This document shows positions 52,051 through 60,575 of a stretch of DNA of 64,000 nt, piece by piece; position 1 is the first letter of the stretch, and every line of letters starts with the position of its first letter. The position numbers and the translations under genes are program-made. Origin of the DNA: CAWKOH01 sp963851245 (GTDB lineage: Bacteria; Actinomycetota; Acidimicrobiia; Acidimicrobiales; Palsa-688); the NCBI GenBank assembly GCA_963851245.1, contig CAWKOH010000001.1:248001-312000 (forward strand). The letters are read 5' to 3'. The notes under the pieces were generated by a model, which worked only from the letters and a program-made list of their open reading frames with translations, ran no database searches and was not told where the DNA came from.

Positions 52051-53201
52051 CAGACCGTGGCGGTCGCCTGCACCCGGTGGCCGCGCTCCTCCAGCTTGGG
52101 CATGACCTCCTTGGCCAGCAGCTCCAGGGTGCGCATGACCTTGTCGTGCGGCAGCTCGCCGAACTGCACGTAGCAGAGCAGCTCGTCGACGCCGACCGAC
52201 TCGTAGCGCAGGATCTTCTGCAGGCACTCCTCGGGCGTGCCGATGATGATCATGTCCTCCTTCTGGTAGTGCTCCACCGGGACCTCGCCGCGGATCACCG
52301 GCTGCAGCAGGGGGAACACTTTCTCCTGCTCCTCCGGGGACAGGTGGGGCAGCTCCCACTCCAGGGTGAACTCGGCCAGGTGCTTGTACCACCAGTTGAC
52401 CGACTCCCACAGCCCGTAGGCGGCTGCCTCCTCGGCGTCGTCGTAGACATGCACCAGGGTGTACACGCCGACCCGGTCGTTCTTGACCCGGGTGAGCATG
52501 TCCTCCGGGCGGGCCATGGCCTGGGCGGTGCGGTAGGCCCGGATGTGGTCGGCCATCTTCTCGACCGGCTGGAGGAGGGCGAAGGAAAGCAGGCCGAGGC
52601 CGAGCTCACCGGCGCTGACCGCGCTGGTCTCGGATGCGGCCGCCTGCCAGCACGGCGGGTGCGGGTCCTGGAACGGCTTGGGGGTCTGCATCCGCTCCGG
52701 GAAGACGAGGTTCTCGCTGTCCCAGGAGAACCGCTCCTCCTCCCACATGCGTACGACGATCTCGACCGCCTCCCGCCACTGCGCCCGCGAGCGGTCGTCG
52801 GTCGGCACGCCGAATGCGGTCTGCTCCATCGGGGTCGAACGGCCGGTGCCCCACTCCACCCGGCCATGCGACAGGACGTCGACGGTCGCCACCTTCTCGG
52901 CCACCCGGGCGGGGTGGATGAAGCCGAACGGCATGAGGGTGACGCCGAAGCCGAGCTTGATCTGCTCGGTGGACAGGGCCAGGCCGCCCAGGATCGCCTC
53001 GGAGCAGGGGGAGGCGGAGCGGCCGTCGCGGAAGTGGTGCTCGACCACCCAGACGGTGTTGAAGCCGAGCTTGTCGGCGTACTGGATCTCGGCGATGGCC
53101 TCGTCGTAGGTGCGCTGCTCGGCGTCGCGCTGCCCGTAGGGATGCGGCTTGCTCCACGGCTTGATCTTGGGCTGGAACTCGTACAGCAGGTCAAGCTTCA
53201 T
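52050..53201 (-). CDS. LLM class flavin-dependent oxidoreductase
   Basis: A 383-aa luciferase-like protein: KLDLLYEFQPKIKPWSKPHP, VWVVEHHFRDGRSASPCSEA, HGRVEWGTGRSTPMEQTAFG and DPHPPCWQAAASETSA. It is more similar in style to the LLM at 49988 than to the F420-type genes further right. The ATG at 53201 has GGGGACGGG upstream. Its stop overlaps the SDR start. It is divergent from the IclR gene only 51 bases away, and that regulator probably controls this LLM-SDR-LLM-SDR operon. Confidence 0.88.
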   Translation of the reverse strand: MKLDLLYEFQPKIKPWSKPHPYGQRDAEQRTYDEAIAEIQYADKLGFNTVWVVEHHFRDGRSASPCSEAILGGLALSTEQIKLGFGVTLMPFGFIHPARVAEKVATVDVLSHGRVEWGTGRSTPMEQTAFGVPTDDRSRAQWREAVEIVVRMWEEERFSWDSENLVFPERMQTPKPFQDPHPPCWQAAASETSAVSAGELGLGLLSFALLQPVEKMADHIRAYRTAQAMARPEDMLTRVKNDRVGVYTLVHVYDDAEEAAAYGLWESVNWWYKHLAEFTLEWELPHLSPEEQEKVFPLLQPVIRGEVPVEHYQKEDMIIIGTPEECLQKILRYESVGVDELLCYVQFGELPHDKVMRTLELLAKEVMPKLEERGHRVQATATV

Positions 53202-53222
53202 CCCGTCCCCTTTTTGCAATAT

Positions 53223-53236
53223 CGAAAATATCTTCG
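53223..53236. promoter_or_regulatory. Near-palindrome, candidate IclR operator
   Basis: CGAAAATATCTTCG matches its reverse complement at 12 of 14 positions (CGAAnATATnTTCG). It lies in the 51-base gap between the divergent LLM and IclR genes, in an AT-rich island, where an autoregulated IclR protein would bind. Confidence 0.4.
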
Positions 53237-53252
53237 TAATCTGGGCTTCATT

Positions 53253-54122
53253 ATGTCACGTCCGGCGCTGGCCGCCACCCGAGCCGTCGCCGTGCTCAAT
53301 TTCCTCGCCGCCCACCCCACGGAAAGCTTCTCCCTCTCCGACCTGGCCGCCCGGCTGGGCGTGAACCTGGCCTCCGCTCACGCCCTCCTCACCGCGCTGA
53401 CCGACGCCGGCTACATCACTCGACATCCCCGGCTGCGCACCTTCACCCTCGGCCCCTCGGTCGTGGCCCTGGGTACAGCCGCACTCGAGTGCCATCCGGT
53501 CATCGATCTGGCCCGCGACGCGGCCCGAGACTTGGCCCGCCAGACCGGGTTCGAGGTGGCGGTCACGGCCCCGGCCGGCGACCACATCGTCTTCCTGGCC
53601 CGCGCCGGCGAGCCGTCGGCTCAGGGGCTCTCCGCTCACGTCGGCCAGCACGTGCCGCTCGTTCCACCGCTCGGGTCGGTATTCGTAGCCTGGGGAGGGG
53701 CCGAGGAGTGGCTGGCCCGAGCGGACGACCCGGCATCGCTGGCGGCGGTGCTCGCCGGGGTGCGCCGGCGCGGCTACTCGGTCGGGCTGGAAGCCCGAGC
53801 GAGGAAGGGGCTCGGCTTGGCGCTGCACGACCTCGCCGGCCACCCGGCCGACGTCGAGCTGAAGGGCACGGTCAGCACCTACGTGGCCGACCTCGGCAGC
53901 GGCCGCTACCAGCTGGCGGAGCTGGTACCGACCCGCACTTATCAGGTCTCCATGATCGCGGCCCCGATATTCGGCGGTGACGGCCAGGTGGTGCTGGCGC
54001 TGACGCTTCTCGGCTTCCCGGAACGCCTGCGGGGCCGGGTCGTGGAAGCCTACGGAGAGCAGGTGCGAGACATCGGCCTGGTCGTGACCAAGCGGAGCCG
54101 GGGCCGGGTGCCGAATATCTAG
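53253..54122 (+). CDS. IclR family transcriptional regulator
   Basis: The 289-aa protein has an N-terminal winged helix at about residues 8-65 (RAVAVLNFLAAHPTESFSLS, AARLGVNLASAHALLTALTD, YITRHPRLRTFTLG). A C-terminal effector domain follows (ARQTGFEVAVTAPAGDHIVF to the end). The ATG at 53253 was chosen because the protein then begins right before the DNA-binding domain; the open frame extends much further left, over the opposite LLM gene. It is a likely regulator of that divergent operon in response to a pathway acid. Confidence 0.86.
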   Translation: MSRPALAATRAVAVLNFLAAHPTESFSLSDLAARLGVNLASAHALLTALTDAGYITRHPRLRTFTLGPSVVALGTAALECHPVIDLARDAARDLARQTGFEVAVTAPAGDHIVFLARAGEPSAQGLSAHVGQHVPLVPPLGSVFVAWGGAEEWLARADDPASLAAVLAGVRRRGYSVGLEARARKGLGLALHDLAGHPADVELKGTVSTYVADLGSGRYQLAELVPTRTYQVSMIAAPIFGGDGQVVLALTLLGFPERLRGRVVEAYGEQVRDIGLVVTKRSRGRVPNI

Positions 54123-54140
54123 AGACTGCGGTTCGGATCA

Positions 54141-54197
54141 GTCATGGCGATACGGGTCGGTCACGGCGACACGGCTTGGTCACGCCGATACGGCGAC
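54141..54197 (+). repeat. Three tandem 19-bp repeats
   Basis: Three adjacent imperfect copies start at 54141, 54160 and 54179. The second reads GTCACGGCGACACGGCTTG; the others share GTCAnGnCGAnACGG. They end 18 bases before the esterase ATG and fill most of its leader. They may be binding sites for a regulator or slippage products. Confidence 0.65.
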
Positions 54198-54214
54198 CCA
54201 TAGGATCGGCGCCC

Positions 54215-55132
54215 ATGGCGAGCGACGAGTTCCAGGCGTTTCAGGCCCAGATGGCAGCGGCGATGACCGGCGCCCAGCCGGCGTCGCTGGCGGAGCGCCG
54301 GGAACGCATGGAGATGGCCATGAGCCGGCTTCCCCTCGCCGAAGGGATCACCTCGACGTCTCTCGACGCGCAGGGGGTGGCGGTGGTGGCCTGCGCCCGG
54401 GATGAAGGCTCCGACGATCCCGCCCTCCTGTACTTCCACGGCGGTGGCTACCGGCTGGGATCGGCCACTTCGTACCGGGCCTACGGTTCCCACCTGGCCC
54501 GAGCCTGTTCTACCCGGGTTGTGCTGGTCGACTACCGCTTGGCTCCCGAGCATCCCTTCCCCGCCGCAGTCGACGACGCCCTGGCCGCCTATCGGTGGCT
54601 GCTCGGGGGCGGTCTGCCCCCGGGCCGGGTTGCGGTCGAGCGGGTTGTTGTCGGCGGCGATTCCGCCGGCGGAGGGTTGGCCGCGGCCCTGGCGTTGCGG
54701 GTCCGAGATGAGGGGCTACCACTGCCCGCAGGGGTGGTGTGCCTGTCGCCCTGGACCGACCTGACGAACCGGGCCGGCAGCTACACTCGCTGCGGCGAGA
54801 GCGATGCCCTCTTCTCCAAGATGTCGGCTGACGAAGCGGCCGGCCTCTATCTCGATGGAGCCGACCCGGCTAACCCCCTGGCTTCTCCAGTCCGGGGCGA
54901 CTGGGCTGGCCTGCCCCCGCTCTTCATCCAGGCCAGCGAGTGCGAGGTGCTCGTCGATGACGCGACCGGCTTGGCGGATAAGGCGCGAGGCGCCGGCGTC
55001 GACGTCGAGCTCCATCTCTACAGCGACATGCCGCACGTGTGGCATATGCACTACCCCCTCTTCCCCGAAGCAGTGCAGGCAGTCGATCAGGTCTGCGACT
55101 TCGTGGCCCGGGTAACATCCCCAGGCTCGTGA
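54215..55132 (+). CDS. Alpha/beta hydrolase, hormone-sensitive-lipase family
   Basis: A 305-aa esterase with the HSL-family oxyanion motif YFHGGGYRLGS (HGGG at about residues 74-77), VLVDYRLAPEHPFPAAVDDA and the nucleophile motif VGGDSAGGGLAAAL. The Asp is in the ASECEVLVDDA region and the His in SDMPHVWHMH. It hydrolyses short acyl esters. The ATG at 54215 fits the family start; upstream in-frame sequence is the repeat region. No export signal is seen. It stands between IclR and an LLM gene on the same strand. Confidence 0.88.
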   Translation: MASDEFQAFQAQMAAAMTGAQPASLAERRERMEMAMSRLPLAEGITSTSLDAQGVAVVACARDEGSDDPALLYFHGGGYRLGSATSYRAYGSHLARACSTRVVLVDYRLAPEHPFPAAVDDALAAYRWLLGGGLPPGRVAVERVVVGGDSAGGGLAAALALRVRDEGLPLPAGVVCLSPWTDLTNRAGSYTRCGESDALFSKMSADEAAGLYLDGADPANPLASPVRGDWAGLPPLFIQASECEVLVDDATGLADKARGAGVDVELHLYSDMPHVWHMHYPLFPEAVQAVDQVCDFVARVTSPGS

Positions 55133-55203
55133 TCCGGAGATCGGGCCACGCTCTTCCGCTGTTACCGCCGATATTGCCGGCTTGACCTCGAAAGGGGCCG
55201 CTC

Positions 55204-56148
55204 ATGAAGTTTCGAATCGCGATGCCTGGTACCAACCACATTCCGCCGGCGAACGATCACGTACCCGAAGCGGCGCAGTGGGCGACCCGGCTCGAGGCTC
55301 CGGATTTCCAGCGAATCGTTGCCGCTATCGACAACCTCGGCTACAGCACGATCGCTACCTCCGAGCACCTGGGCATGCCCTACTTCGAGGTGCCGAGATT
55401 GGGTCCGTTCTGGATGGACGCCCTGTCGGTTATGTCCTTCGTCGCTGGCGCCACCCGGCGAGTCAGGGTTGACACCAGTGTCCTCGTCCTCCCCTACCAT
55501 CACCCGCTGCCGCTGGCCAAGGCACTGTCCACGATCGACGTCCTTTCCGGTGGCCGTCTGAATGTGTCGATAGGCGTCGGGCATGCAGTGCGGGAGTTCG
55601 AAGTCCTGGGCGTACCTTTCGAGGAGCGAGGAGCGATCACGGACGAGACCCTCGACGCCATGCTCGAGCTCTGGCGGGCCGACGAACCGTCGTTCCACGG
55701 TCGATACTTCCAGGTCGACGGCCTGGCCTTCGAGCCCAAGCCGGTCCAGCAGCCTCGCCCTCCGATCTACGTGGGAGGCAATTCCAAGCCGGCACTGCGC
55801 CGGGCCGCTCGCTTCGATGGATGGGAACCCAACCCGACCGAGTTCTCGGCGGAGGAGATGCCGCCCCTCATCGACTACATCCGCTCCCAGCCCGACTTCG
55901 CCGGCAAGGAGGAGACGTTCGAGATCAGCTGGGTGGGCACGCTTCCAGGCCTGGCGAGACCGATCTTCGCCGACCTCTCCGATGGGGAACGCGCCGACTA
56001 CGGGGGCCGGATCGCCGAGCGGCTGGATTACGTGCGCACTCTGGGGGCCACGACGGTATCCGTCCCCATGCCGATCACCCAGTCCGCTGACGACTATCTC
56101 GACTTCGTCACGTGGTTCGACCAGGAAGTGATCGCCAAGGTCGGATGA
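55204..56148 (+). CDS. LLM class F420-dependent oxidoreductase
   Basis: The 314-aa protein has KFRIAMPGTNHIPPANDHVP, STIATSEHLGMPYFEVPRLG, PYHHPLPLAKALSTIDVLSG, GRLNVSIGVGHAVREFEVLG and PPIYVGGNSKPALRRAARFD. The VGGNSKPALRRAAR stretch and general length fit F420-dependent LLM oxidoreductases of the TIGR03619 sort. Hydride transfer with F420 is inferred. The ATG is preceded by GAAAGGGG. It is followed by 150 bases in which I see no gene before the HNH gene end. Confidence 0.87.
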   Translation: MKFRIAMPGTNHIPPANDHVPEAAQWATRLEAPDFQRIVAAIDNLGYSTIATSEHLGMPYFEVPRLGPFWMDALSVMSFVAGATRRVRVDTSVLVLPYHHPLPLAKALSTIDVLSGGRLNVSIGVGHAVREFEVLGVPFEERGAITDETLDAMLELWRADEPSFHGRYFQVDGLAFEPKPVQQPRPPIYVGGNSKPALRRAARFDGWEPNPTEFSAEEMPPLIDYIRSQPDFAGKEETFEISWVGTLPGLARPIFADLSDGERADYGGRIAERLDYVRTLGATTVSVPMPITQSADDYLDFVTWFDQEVIAKVG

Positions 56149-56298
56149 ACCGCCGGCGCCACGTCGCCGGGACGGCGGCATGTCGCTGGTGCAGCAAACG
56201 AATGACCCCGGAGATGGGCTGCGAGACACGAGCCCACTTCGCGAGCTCTGGGGATGACCAGCCGGGGGTGCCATACGGTTGGTGACGCCGGTGGACGT

Positions 56299-57480
56299 TC
56301 AGGACGTGTTTGGTGCTCGGGGGGCCCTGGGTCCGAGTAGTCCGGCCTGTCGGTCTTGTTCGGTTTTGATTTGGTGGTCTTTGTAGCAGCGGGCCTCGAG
56401 GTTGGCGTATTCGGTCGGACCCCCGTTGGCGACGGGGTTGACGTGGTCGTATTCGAGGCTCCAGGGGCTGCCGCAGTCGATGCAGGCCCGGCCGGTGAAC
56501 TCCGGTACTGGGCCCAGGTCCAAGGCGGTGCGCAGGGGGGCGGGCAGGTGGCGGCCGAAGTGCTTGATTGTGTGGATCTGGACCCCGTCGTGAAGGACGG
56601 CTTTGACGAAGGCGTCGCCGGCCAGTTCTTGGGCCACCTCGACTGGTATGGGCCCGCCGCCGATGATGTGGCAGGGCTCGCCGGGGTGGGTGTGACCGCG
56701 CCGCCAGGCGAAAAGGTCGCACACCAGGACCAGCTCGGTGTGGTCGGGCCGCTGGGGGCCTTCACCATCGGCGCCGGTTCCGGCGCCGACGACCAGAGCG
56801 GCCAGGGCGTCGGCGGCGTGGGCCTCGAACCGCTCGCCGGTGTCCCCCTGGGCCCGAGCGGCCCGCCGGCGGCGCAGGGCCGCGGCCTCTATCCGGCGCA
56901 CGAAGGGCAGGCCGGTCTCAGGGGGCAGGGCGAAAGCGCCGCGGACCATCCCGTCACGGTCCTGCCAGTGGCGGAACTCCCGCAACTGGAACTGCCGCCG
57001 GCGCAAGGCGGCCGGGTCGGTACGGGCTTGGCGGTGCTGGCGGGCCCGGTCCCGCAGCTCGGACAGGTCCGAGTGGCGGGCCAGGTCCAGCAGTTCGGCC
57101 TCGGCCCCGTGGGTCTCCGATTCGGCCTTGGTGATCTCCCCCGCCTGTTGCAGGGATATGTCGCCGGACAGCAGGGCCTGCTTGGTGTCGGGGCAGTGGT
57201 CCAATCGCTGGGCGGTCTGCAACGCCTCCCGGGCCTGGCTGCCCGTGGTGCCGGACTGGCGGGCCAGCCACGCCGCCCCATCCTTGAACCCCCGCTCCCT
57301 ATGGGCCCCGGCCCGGGCGGCTCGGGCCAGAGCCAACAACCGGACTGTGGCGCACGCCTTCTCGGTCACGGCCAACTCATCAGCCAGGCGGGCCCAATCG
57401 GCACCGGAGAACTCCCCCGGCTCGAACCGAGCCAGAGCCTCCCGCAGAGCAGCCGCGGCCGCCAACGCCGGACCCGACAC
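56299..57480 (-). CDS. DUF222/13E12-type HNH endonuclease-domain protein
   Basis: The 393-aa protein has an N-terminal helical DUF222 region (ALAAAAALREALARFEPGEF, ARLADELAVTEKACATVRLL, HREGRFKD-like ERGFKDGAAWLARQSG). A C-terminal HNH nuclease site follows: CIDCGSPWSLEYDHVNPVANGG and YANLEARCYKDHQIKT, with two CxxC-like zinc ligands. In mycobacteria related 13E12-repeat genes belong to the LexA regulon. The GTG start follows GAGGAGGTGAC. A promoter with an internal SOS box lies 64-93 bases upstream. Whether it cuts DNA is unknown; it is unrelated to the catabolic genes around it and may be mobile. Confidence 0.88.
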   Translation of the reverse strand: MSGPALAAAAALREALARFEPGEFSGADWARLADELAVTEKACATVRLLALARAARAGAHRERGFKDGAAWLARQSGTTGSQAREALQTAQRLDHCPDTKQALLSGDISLQQAGEITKAESETHGAEAELLDLARHSDLSELRDRARQHRQARTDPAALRRRQFQLREFRHWQDRDGMVRGAFALPPETGLPFVRRIEAAALRRRRAARAQGDTGERFEAHAADALAALVVGAGTGADGEGPQRPDHTELVLVCDLFAWRRGHTHPGEPCHIIGGGPIPVEVAQELAGDAFVKAVLHDGVQIHTIKHFGRHLPAPLRTALDLGPVPEFTGRACIDCGSPWSLEYDHVNPVANGGPTEYANLEARCYKDHQIKTEQDRQAGLLGPRAPRAPNTS

Positions 57481-57543
57481 GTCACCTCCTCAGCTCCAAA
57501 TCCTGAGGAGGCCATCAGCCCGGCCTCGAGGCGCTACCACCTT

Positions 57544-57573
57544 ATACTAGCCGAACACCTGTTCGATTGTCAA
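57544..57573 (-). promoter_or_regulatory. LexA-type SOS box inside the HNH gene promoter
   Basis: On the minus strand TTGACA (57573-57568) and TAGTAT (57549-57544) are 18 bases apart. The spacer holds CGAACACCTGTTCG (57552-57565), which matches the actinobacterial SOS box CGAAC-N4-GTTCG exactly. LexA bound there would cover the promoter, so expression should follow DNA damage. The -35 box overlaps the stop codon of the upstream SnoaL-like gene. Confidence 0.75.
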
Positions 57574-57998
57574 GAAGGAAGTCGGGTCTCAAGCGGATCG
57601 CCCCGCACCAACCTGCGGGCGAACCGCCAAGGGCCTTCGCCGGTCCGGCGGTACCAGTCCCGGCACCGGCCCCAGCCGGCGACTCCCCTGTTGTTGAGCA
57701 AGAGCCAGTAGCCGTCGCCTCTGGCCGCCGAACGGTCATCGAACTCGAGGCTGTAGTTCGACGAGAAGTGGCGGATGTAGGTAATGGCGGGGTCGGCGAC
57801 GTGGCCTTCGTTCAGGCCGCGGTAGGCCGCCACGATCGCCTCTCGCCCCACGAACTCGCCGCGCCCATGCAGCTCCACCACCCCATCCGGCTCGAACAGG
57901 GCGGCCTGCTCTTCGATCCGTCCGCTGTCACCGGGCTTGTAGTAGGAGACCAGCAGCTCTCGCAGCTCCTCGCGCGCCTCGATCTCCCACCCTTGCAT
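57570..57998 (-). CDS. SnoaL-like / nuclear transport factor 2 fold protein
   Basis: A 142-aa protein with the NTF2 cone fold pattern: EAREELRELLVSYYKPGDSG, LFEPDGVVELHGRGEFVGRE, ITYIRHFSSNYSLEF and WYRRTGEGPWRFARRLV. Relatives include polyketide cyclases, ketosteroid isomerases, dehydratases and dioxygenase small subunits. It lies 8 bases downstream of another SnoaL-like gene, so the two may form a heteromer. The ATG at 57998 has a modest purine-rich site upstream. Confidence 0.72.
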   Translation of the reverse strand: MQGWEIEAREELRELLVSYYKPGDSGRIEEQAALFEPDGVVELHGRGEFVGREAIVAAYRGLNEGHVADPAITYIRHFSSNYSLEFDDRSAARGDGYWLLLNNRGVAGWGRCRDWYRRTGEGPWRFARRLVRGDPLETRLPS

Positions 57999-58006
57999 CT
58001 CCGGTG

Positions 58007-58570
58007 CTACTGCCCGTCCTCGCTGATCCCGGCCCAGAACTCGGCCCAGGACGGGTAAGCCTCCGGTAGCTGATGAGTGCTGAGAGCCGCCCCCTCGACC
58101 GCATGTCCCGCCCCGTGAGATGGTCGGTTCAGCCAGTCGGTTATGTAGAGCCGGTGGAACTTGCGCCGCTCGAAGTACCACTCGCCGTCCACCCGGCGAT
58201 ATGTGTCCCAGTACTGAAGCTGCCCTTGAATCCACTCGCCCTCCTGAGGGTGGTCGAGCTCGTCATGGCAGTACACGATCCCCCGAGCGTGGTCGGCATC
58301 GTCGAAATCGATCACGTGATTGCCGACGAAATGGCACGAAGACCGGGCGTAGCTCATGGTCTTGGTGTACCAGCGCTTCAATGCCTCCCGACCCACCTCG
58401 TCACGCCCCACCCGGACGTCCGGTACGAACAGGTCGACCATCATGTCCATGTTCCTGGAGTCGATAGCGACTCCGTACCGCTCAGCTAGCTGCTTGATCG
58501 CGGCCAAAGACTCCATCCGGTCGAGACGGTCCTCGATGCTGCTAGGCGTCCATGGGCCCAGACGTGACAC
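58007..58570 (-). CDS. SnoaL-like / nuclear transport factor 2 fold protein
   Basis: The 187-aa protein starts with an alpha helix (RLDRMESLAAIKQLAERYG) followed by AIDSRNMDMMVDLFVPDVRV, CHFVGNHVIDFDDADHARGI and WDTYRRVDGEWYFERRKFHR, typical of SnoaL-like proteins that act on small aromatic or polyketide compounds. GTG start behind AGAGAGGGGGAAAA. It is 21 bases downstream of the LLM gene ending at 58592, so LLM-LLM-SnoaL-SnoaL is probably one transcript. Confidence 0.82.
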   Translation of the reverse strand: MSRLGPWTPSSIEDRLDRMESLAAIKQLAERYGVAIDSRNMDMMVDLFVPDVRVGRDEVGREALKRWYTKTMSYARSSCHFVGNHVIDFDDADHARGIVYCHDELDHPQEGEWIQGQLQYWDTYRRVDGEWYFERRKFHRLYITDWLNRPSHGAGHAVEGAALSTHQLPEAYPSWAEFWAGISEDGQ

Positions 58571-58591
58571 TTTTCCCCCTCTCTTTCCCGA

Positions 58592-59474
58592 TCAAGCCGC
58601 CGAGATCACTTCGTCGGCATAGCGCGCACAGAAGTCGACAAAGCGCTTCACGTCGAGAGTCGCCGGCGGCCCGGACGGGTCGATTCGCGGCCCGACTATG
58701 ACGCGCGTGACGCCGAGGTCGGCGGTGCGCCGAAGGTCATCGAGGGTGTGAGCCGGACCACCACTGATTTCGAAGGGCAGACCGGCCCGGCCGGCTTCGT
58801 TCCGGTGAGCCTGTACCTCATCGATCATCCGGGCGAGAGTGGCATGGTCGTCGGCGCCAATCGCCGACCCACCCATCGCCCAGGCGGCCGGCGCGACGTA
58901 AGGCAGGCTTGGAGGCACCGCCCACCTCGATGGGGATGCTCGGCTTCTGAACCGGTTTTGGTTGGAAGCGGAACGGAGGCAGGTCGTAGAACTCGCCCTG
59001 GTGTTCGATGATGTCCTCCTCCCGATCCCACATGCGGCGCAGGAGGCCCATGATTTCGTCCATCCGCTGTCCCCGGTTGTGAAAGTCCTGCCCGGCGATC
59101 TCGAACTCCTCCTGGCACCAGCCGACCCCGACGCCGAGTGTCACCCGGCCACCCGACACCCGGTCGAGGGTCACCACGGCCCGGGCGGTGACCAACGGGT
59201 GGCGCAGCGGCAACACGTAGACGTTGGTGGCGAGCCGGATGGTGGAGGTGGCATCGGCGATCAGGGCGAGCACTACCCACGGATCGAACAAGGGCGTCGT
59301 GGGCTCTATAGGGGGGTAACCGGACTCGGTGTAGGGATAGGTGGGCGGCATGACGGCCGGCATCACCAGATGTTCCGGCATCCATACCGACTCGAACCCG
59401 TTGGCCTCGGCAGACGCCGCGATCTCCGGGTAATAGCGCGGGCTGAGCCCGAACAGGGTCAAGCCGAACTTCAT
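58592..59474 (-). CDS. LLM class flavin/F420-dependent oxidoreductase (one frameshift)
   Basis: From ATG 59474 the protein reads KFGLTLFGLSPRYYPEIAAS, VWMPEHLVMPAVMPPTYPYT, RVSGGRVTLGVGVGWCQEEF and PSIPIEVGGASKPALRRAGR. Near 58860 one extra base breaks the frame between GDGWVG and IGADDHATLARMIDEVQ; after correction it ends LDVKRFVDFCARYADEVISA. The corrected length is about 293 aa, normal for F420-type LLM enzymes. GGAGGAGG precedes the ATG. Its ATG overlaps the expected stop of the next LLM gene upstream. Confidence 0.82.
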
Positions 59475-60473
59475 GCGAGAGCCTCCTCCGAGTTGTCGAG
59501 AGCAGTAGCAGATAGTCGGGGTAGGACTCTGGCCGCGAAATAGCTCGAGGCCGGCCCAGCCGACGTCGGGATCAAGGCCGCCGACCAGCGGTTTGAACGT
59601 CACAGTCCCCTCCCGACGAGCGATATCGGCGCACTCCTCGGGCGTAACCACCCGGTATATCCCGGACCGGCGAAGCTCGTCCGTATCAGCTACGGGGCTG
59701 AACGGCCCGCGGCGGTCTCCGATCCAGCGGGCGTACTCATTGGCGTCGTGAAGAGCGTGTGGGGCTATCCGATCCCATTCCCGCTCCGGGTCCTCGGCGA
59801 CAAACAAGTACCCACCTTCTCCCGCCGTGGCCGGCTTGGTCGCCGGGACCGGTCGCCCGAGGCGCTGGAGCTCCTCGAGATAGAAGTCGTACAGGCGAGG
59901 GCTGAGCGGCTGGTAGCCGTCCGCTATGCGGGCCGCCCGGCGTGCCGACGCCGGCGACGCGCCTCCCATGTAGATCTCGGGACGGGGCCGCTGCGCAGGT
60001 CGCGGAAGGACGCGCACCATCCGACCCCGGTACTCGAACGACTCCCCGGTCCAGGCCCGCTTCAAGGTCTCGACCGCTTCCTCCATCAGCGACGGTCGCC
60101 GTTTGATGTTGACACCCAACTGGTCGTACTCCTCCTGCCGGTACCCGAGCCCCACTGTCAAGCGGAGGCGACCCCCGCTGATCAGGTCCAGCACGGCCAG
60201 ATCCTCGGCCGCTCGCAAAGGGTCGTACAGGGGCAGCAGGACCAACGAAAGCCGCACCAGCAGGCGACGAGTGACGCCGGCCACGGCCGCCCCCATGACG
60301 ACCGGGGAGGGCAGGTACCCGTCGGAGCTGGCGTGGTGCTCCATCAGCACCACGTCCGAGAACCCGCTTCGGTCCGCCCAGGCGCTCTGCTCGAGAGCCG
60401 CCCGGTAAAGCGCCTCGGCCGGAGTTCCCCAGTCAGGAGCGCGCATGTCGTAGGCGAGGCTGAGCGCGGTCAC
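59471..60473 (-). CDS. LLM class flavin-dependent oxidoreductase (one frameshift near the end)
   Basis: GTG start at 60473. The protein has TALSLAYDMRAPDWGTPAEA, VVLMEHHASSDGYLPSPVVM, LISGGRLRLTVGLGYRQEEY and RPEIYMGGASPASARRAARI. As read, its frame runs without a stop into the next LLM gene. One extra base near 59535 accounts for this: in the other frame the end becomes RVLPRLSATALDNSEEALA with a TGA at 59473-59471, overlapping the next ATG (ATGA). The corrected length is about 333 aa. A true fusion is unlikely because a ribosome site lies at the junction. Confidence 0.8.
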
Positions 60474-60575
60474 GGTGCGACGATACCTTGAAGCCGCGCC
60501 AGGAAGACGAGGAGGACGCGCGATGTGGAAGAGATCAACGCCGACACCCAACGTGGCGTCCCGGGCGGAGGCAGC

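Noticed and set aside
52077..53252. N-terminal extension of the IclR frame by about 390 residues
   Set aside because: It runs antisense to a well-conserved LLM gene and shows no domain; IclR proteins start right before the winged helix.
56356..57711. 451-residue open frame on the plus strand over the HNH gene
   Set aside because: Low-complexity Gly/Val-rich sequence, mirror of the DUF222/HNH coding strand, without motifs.
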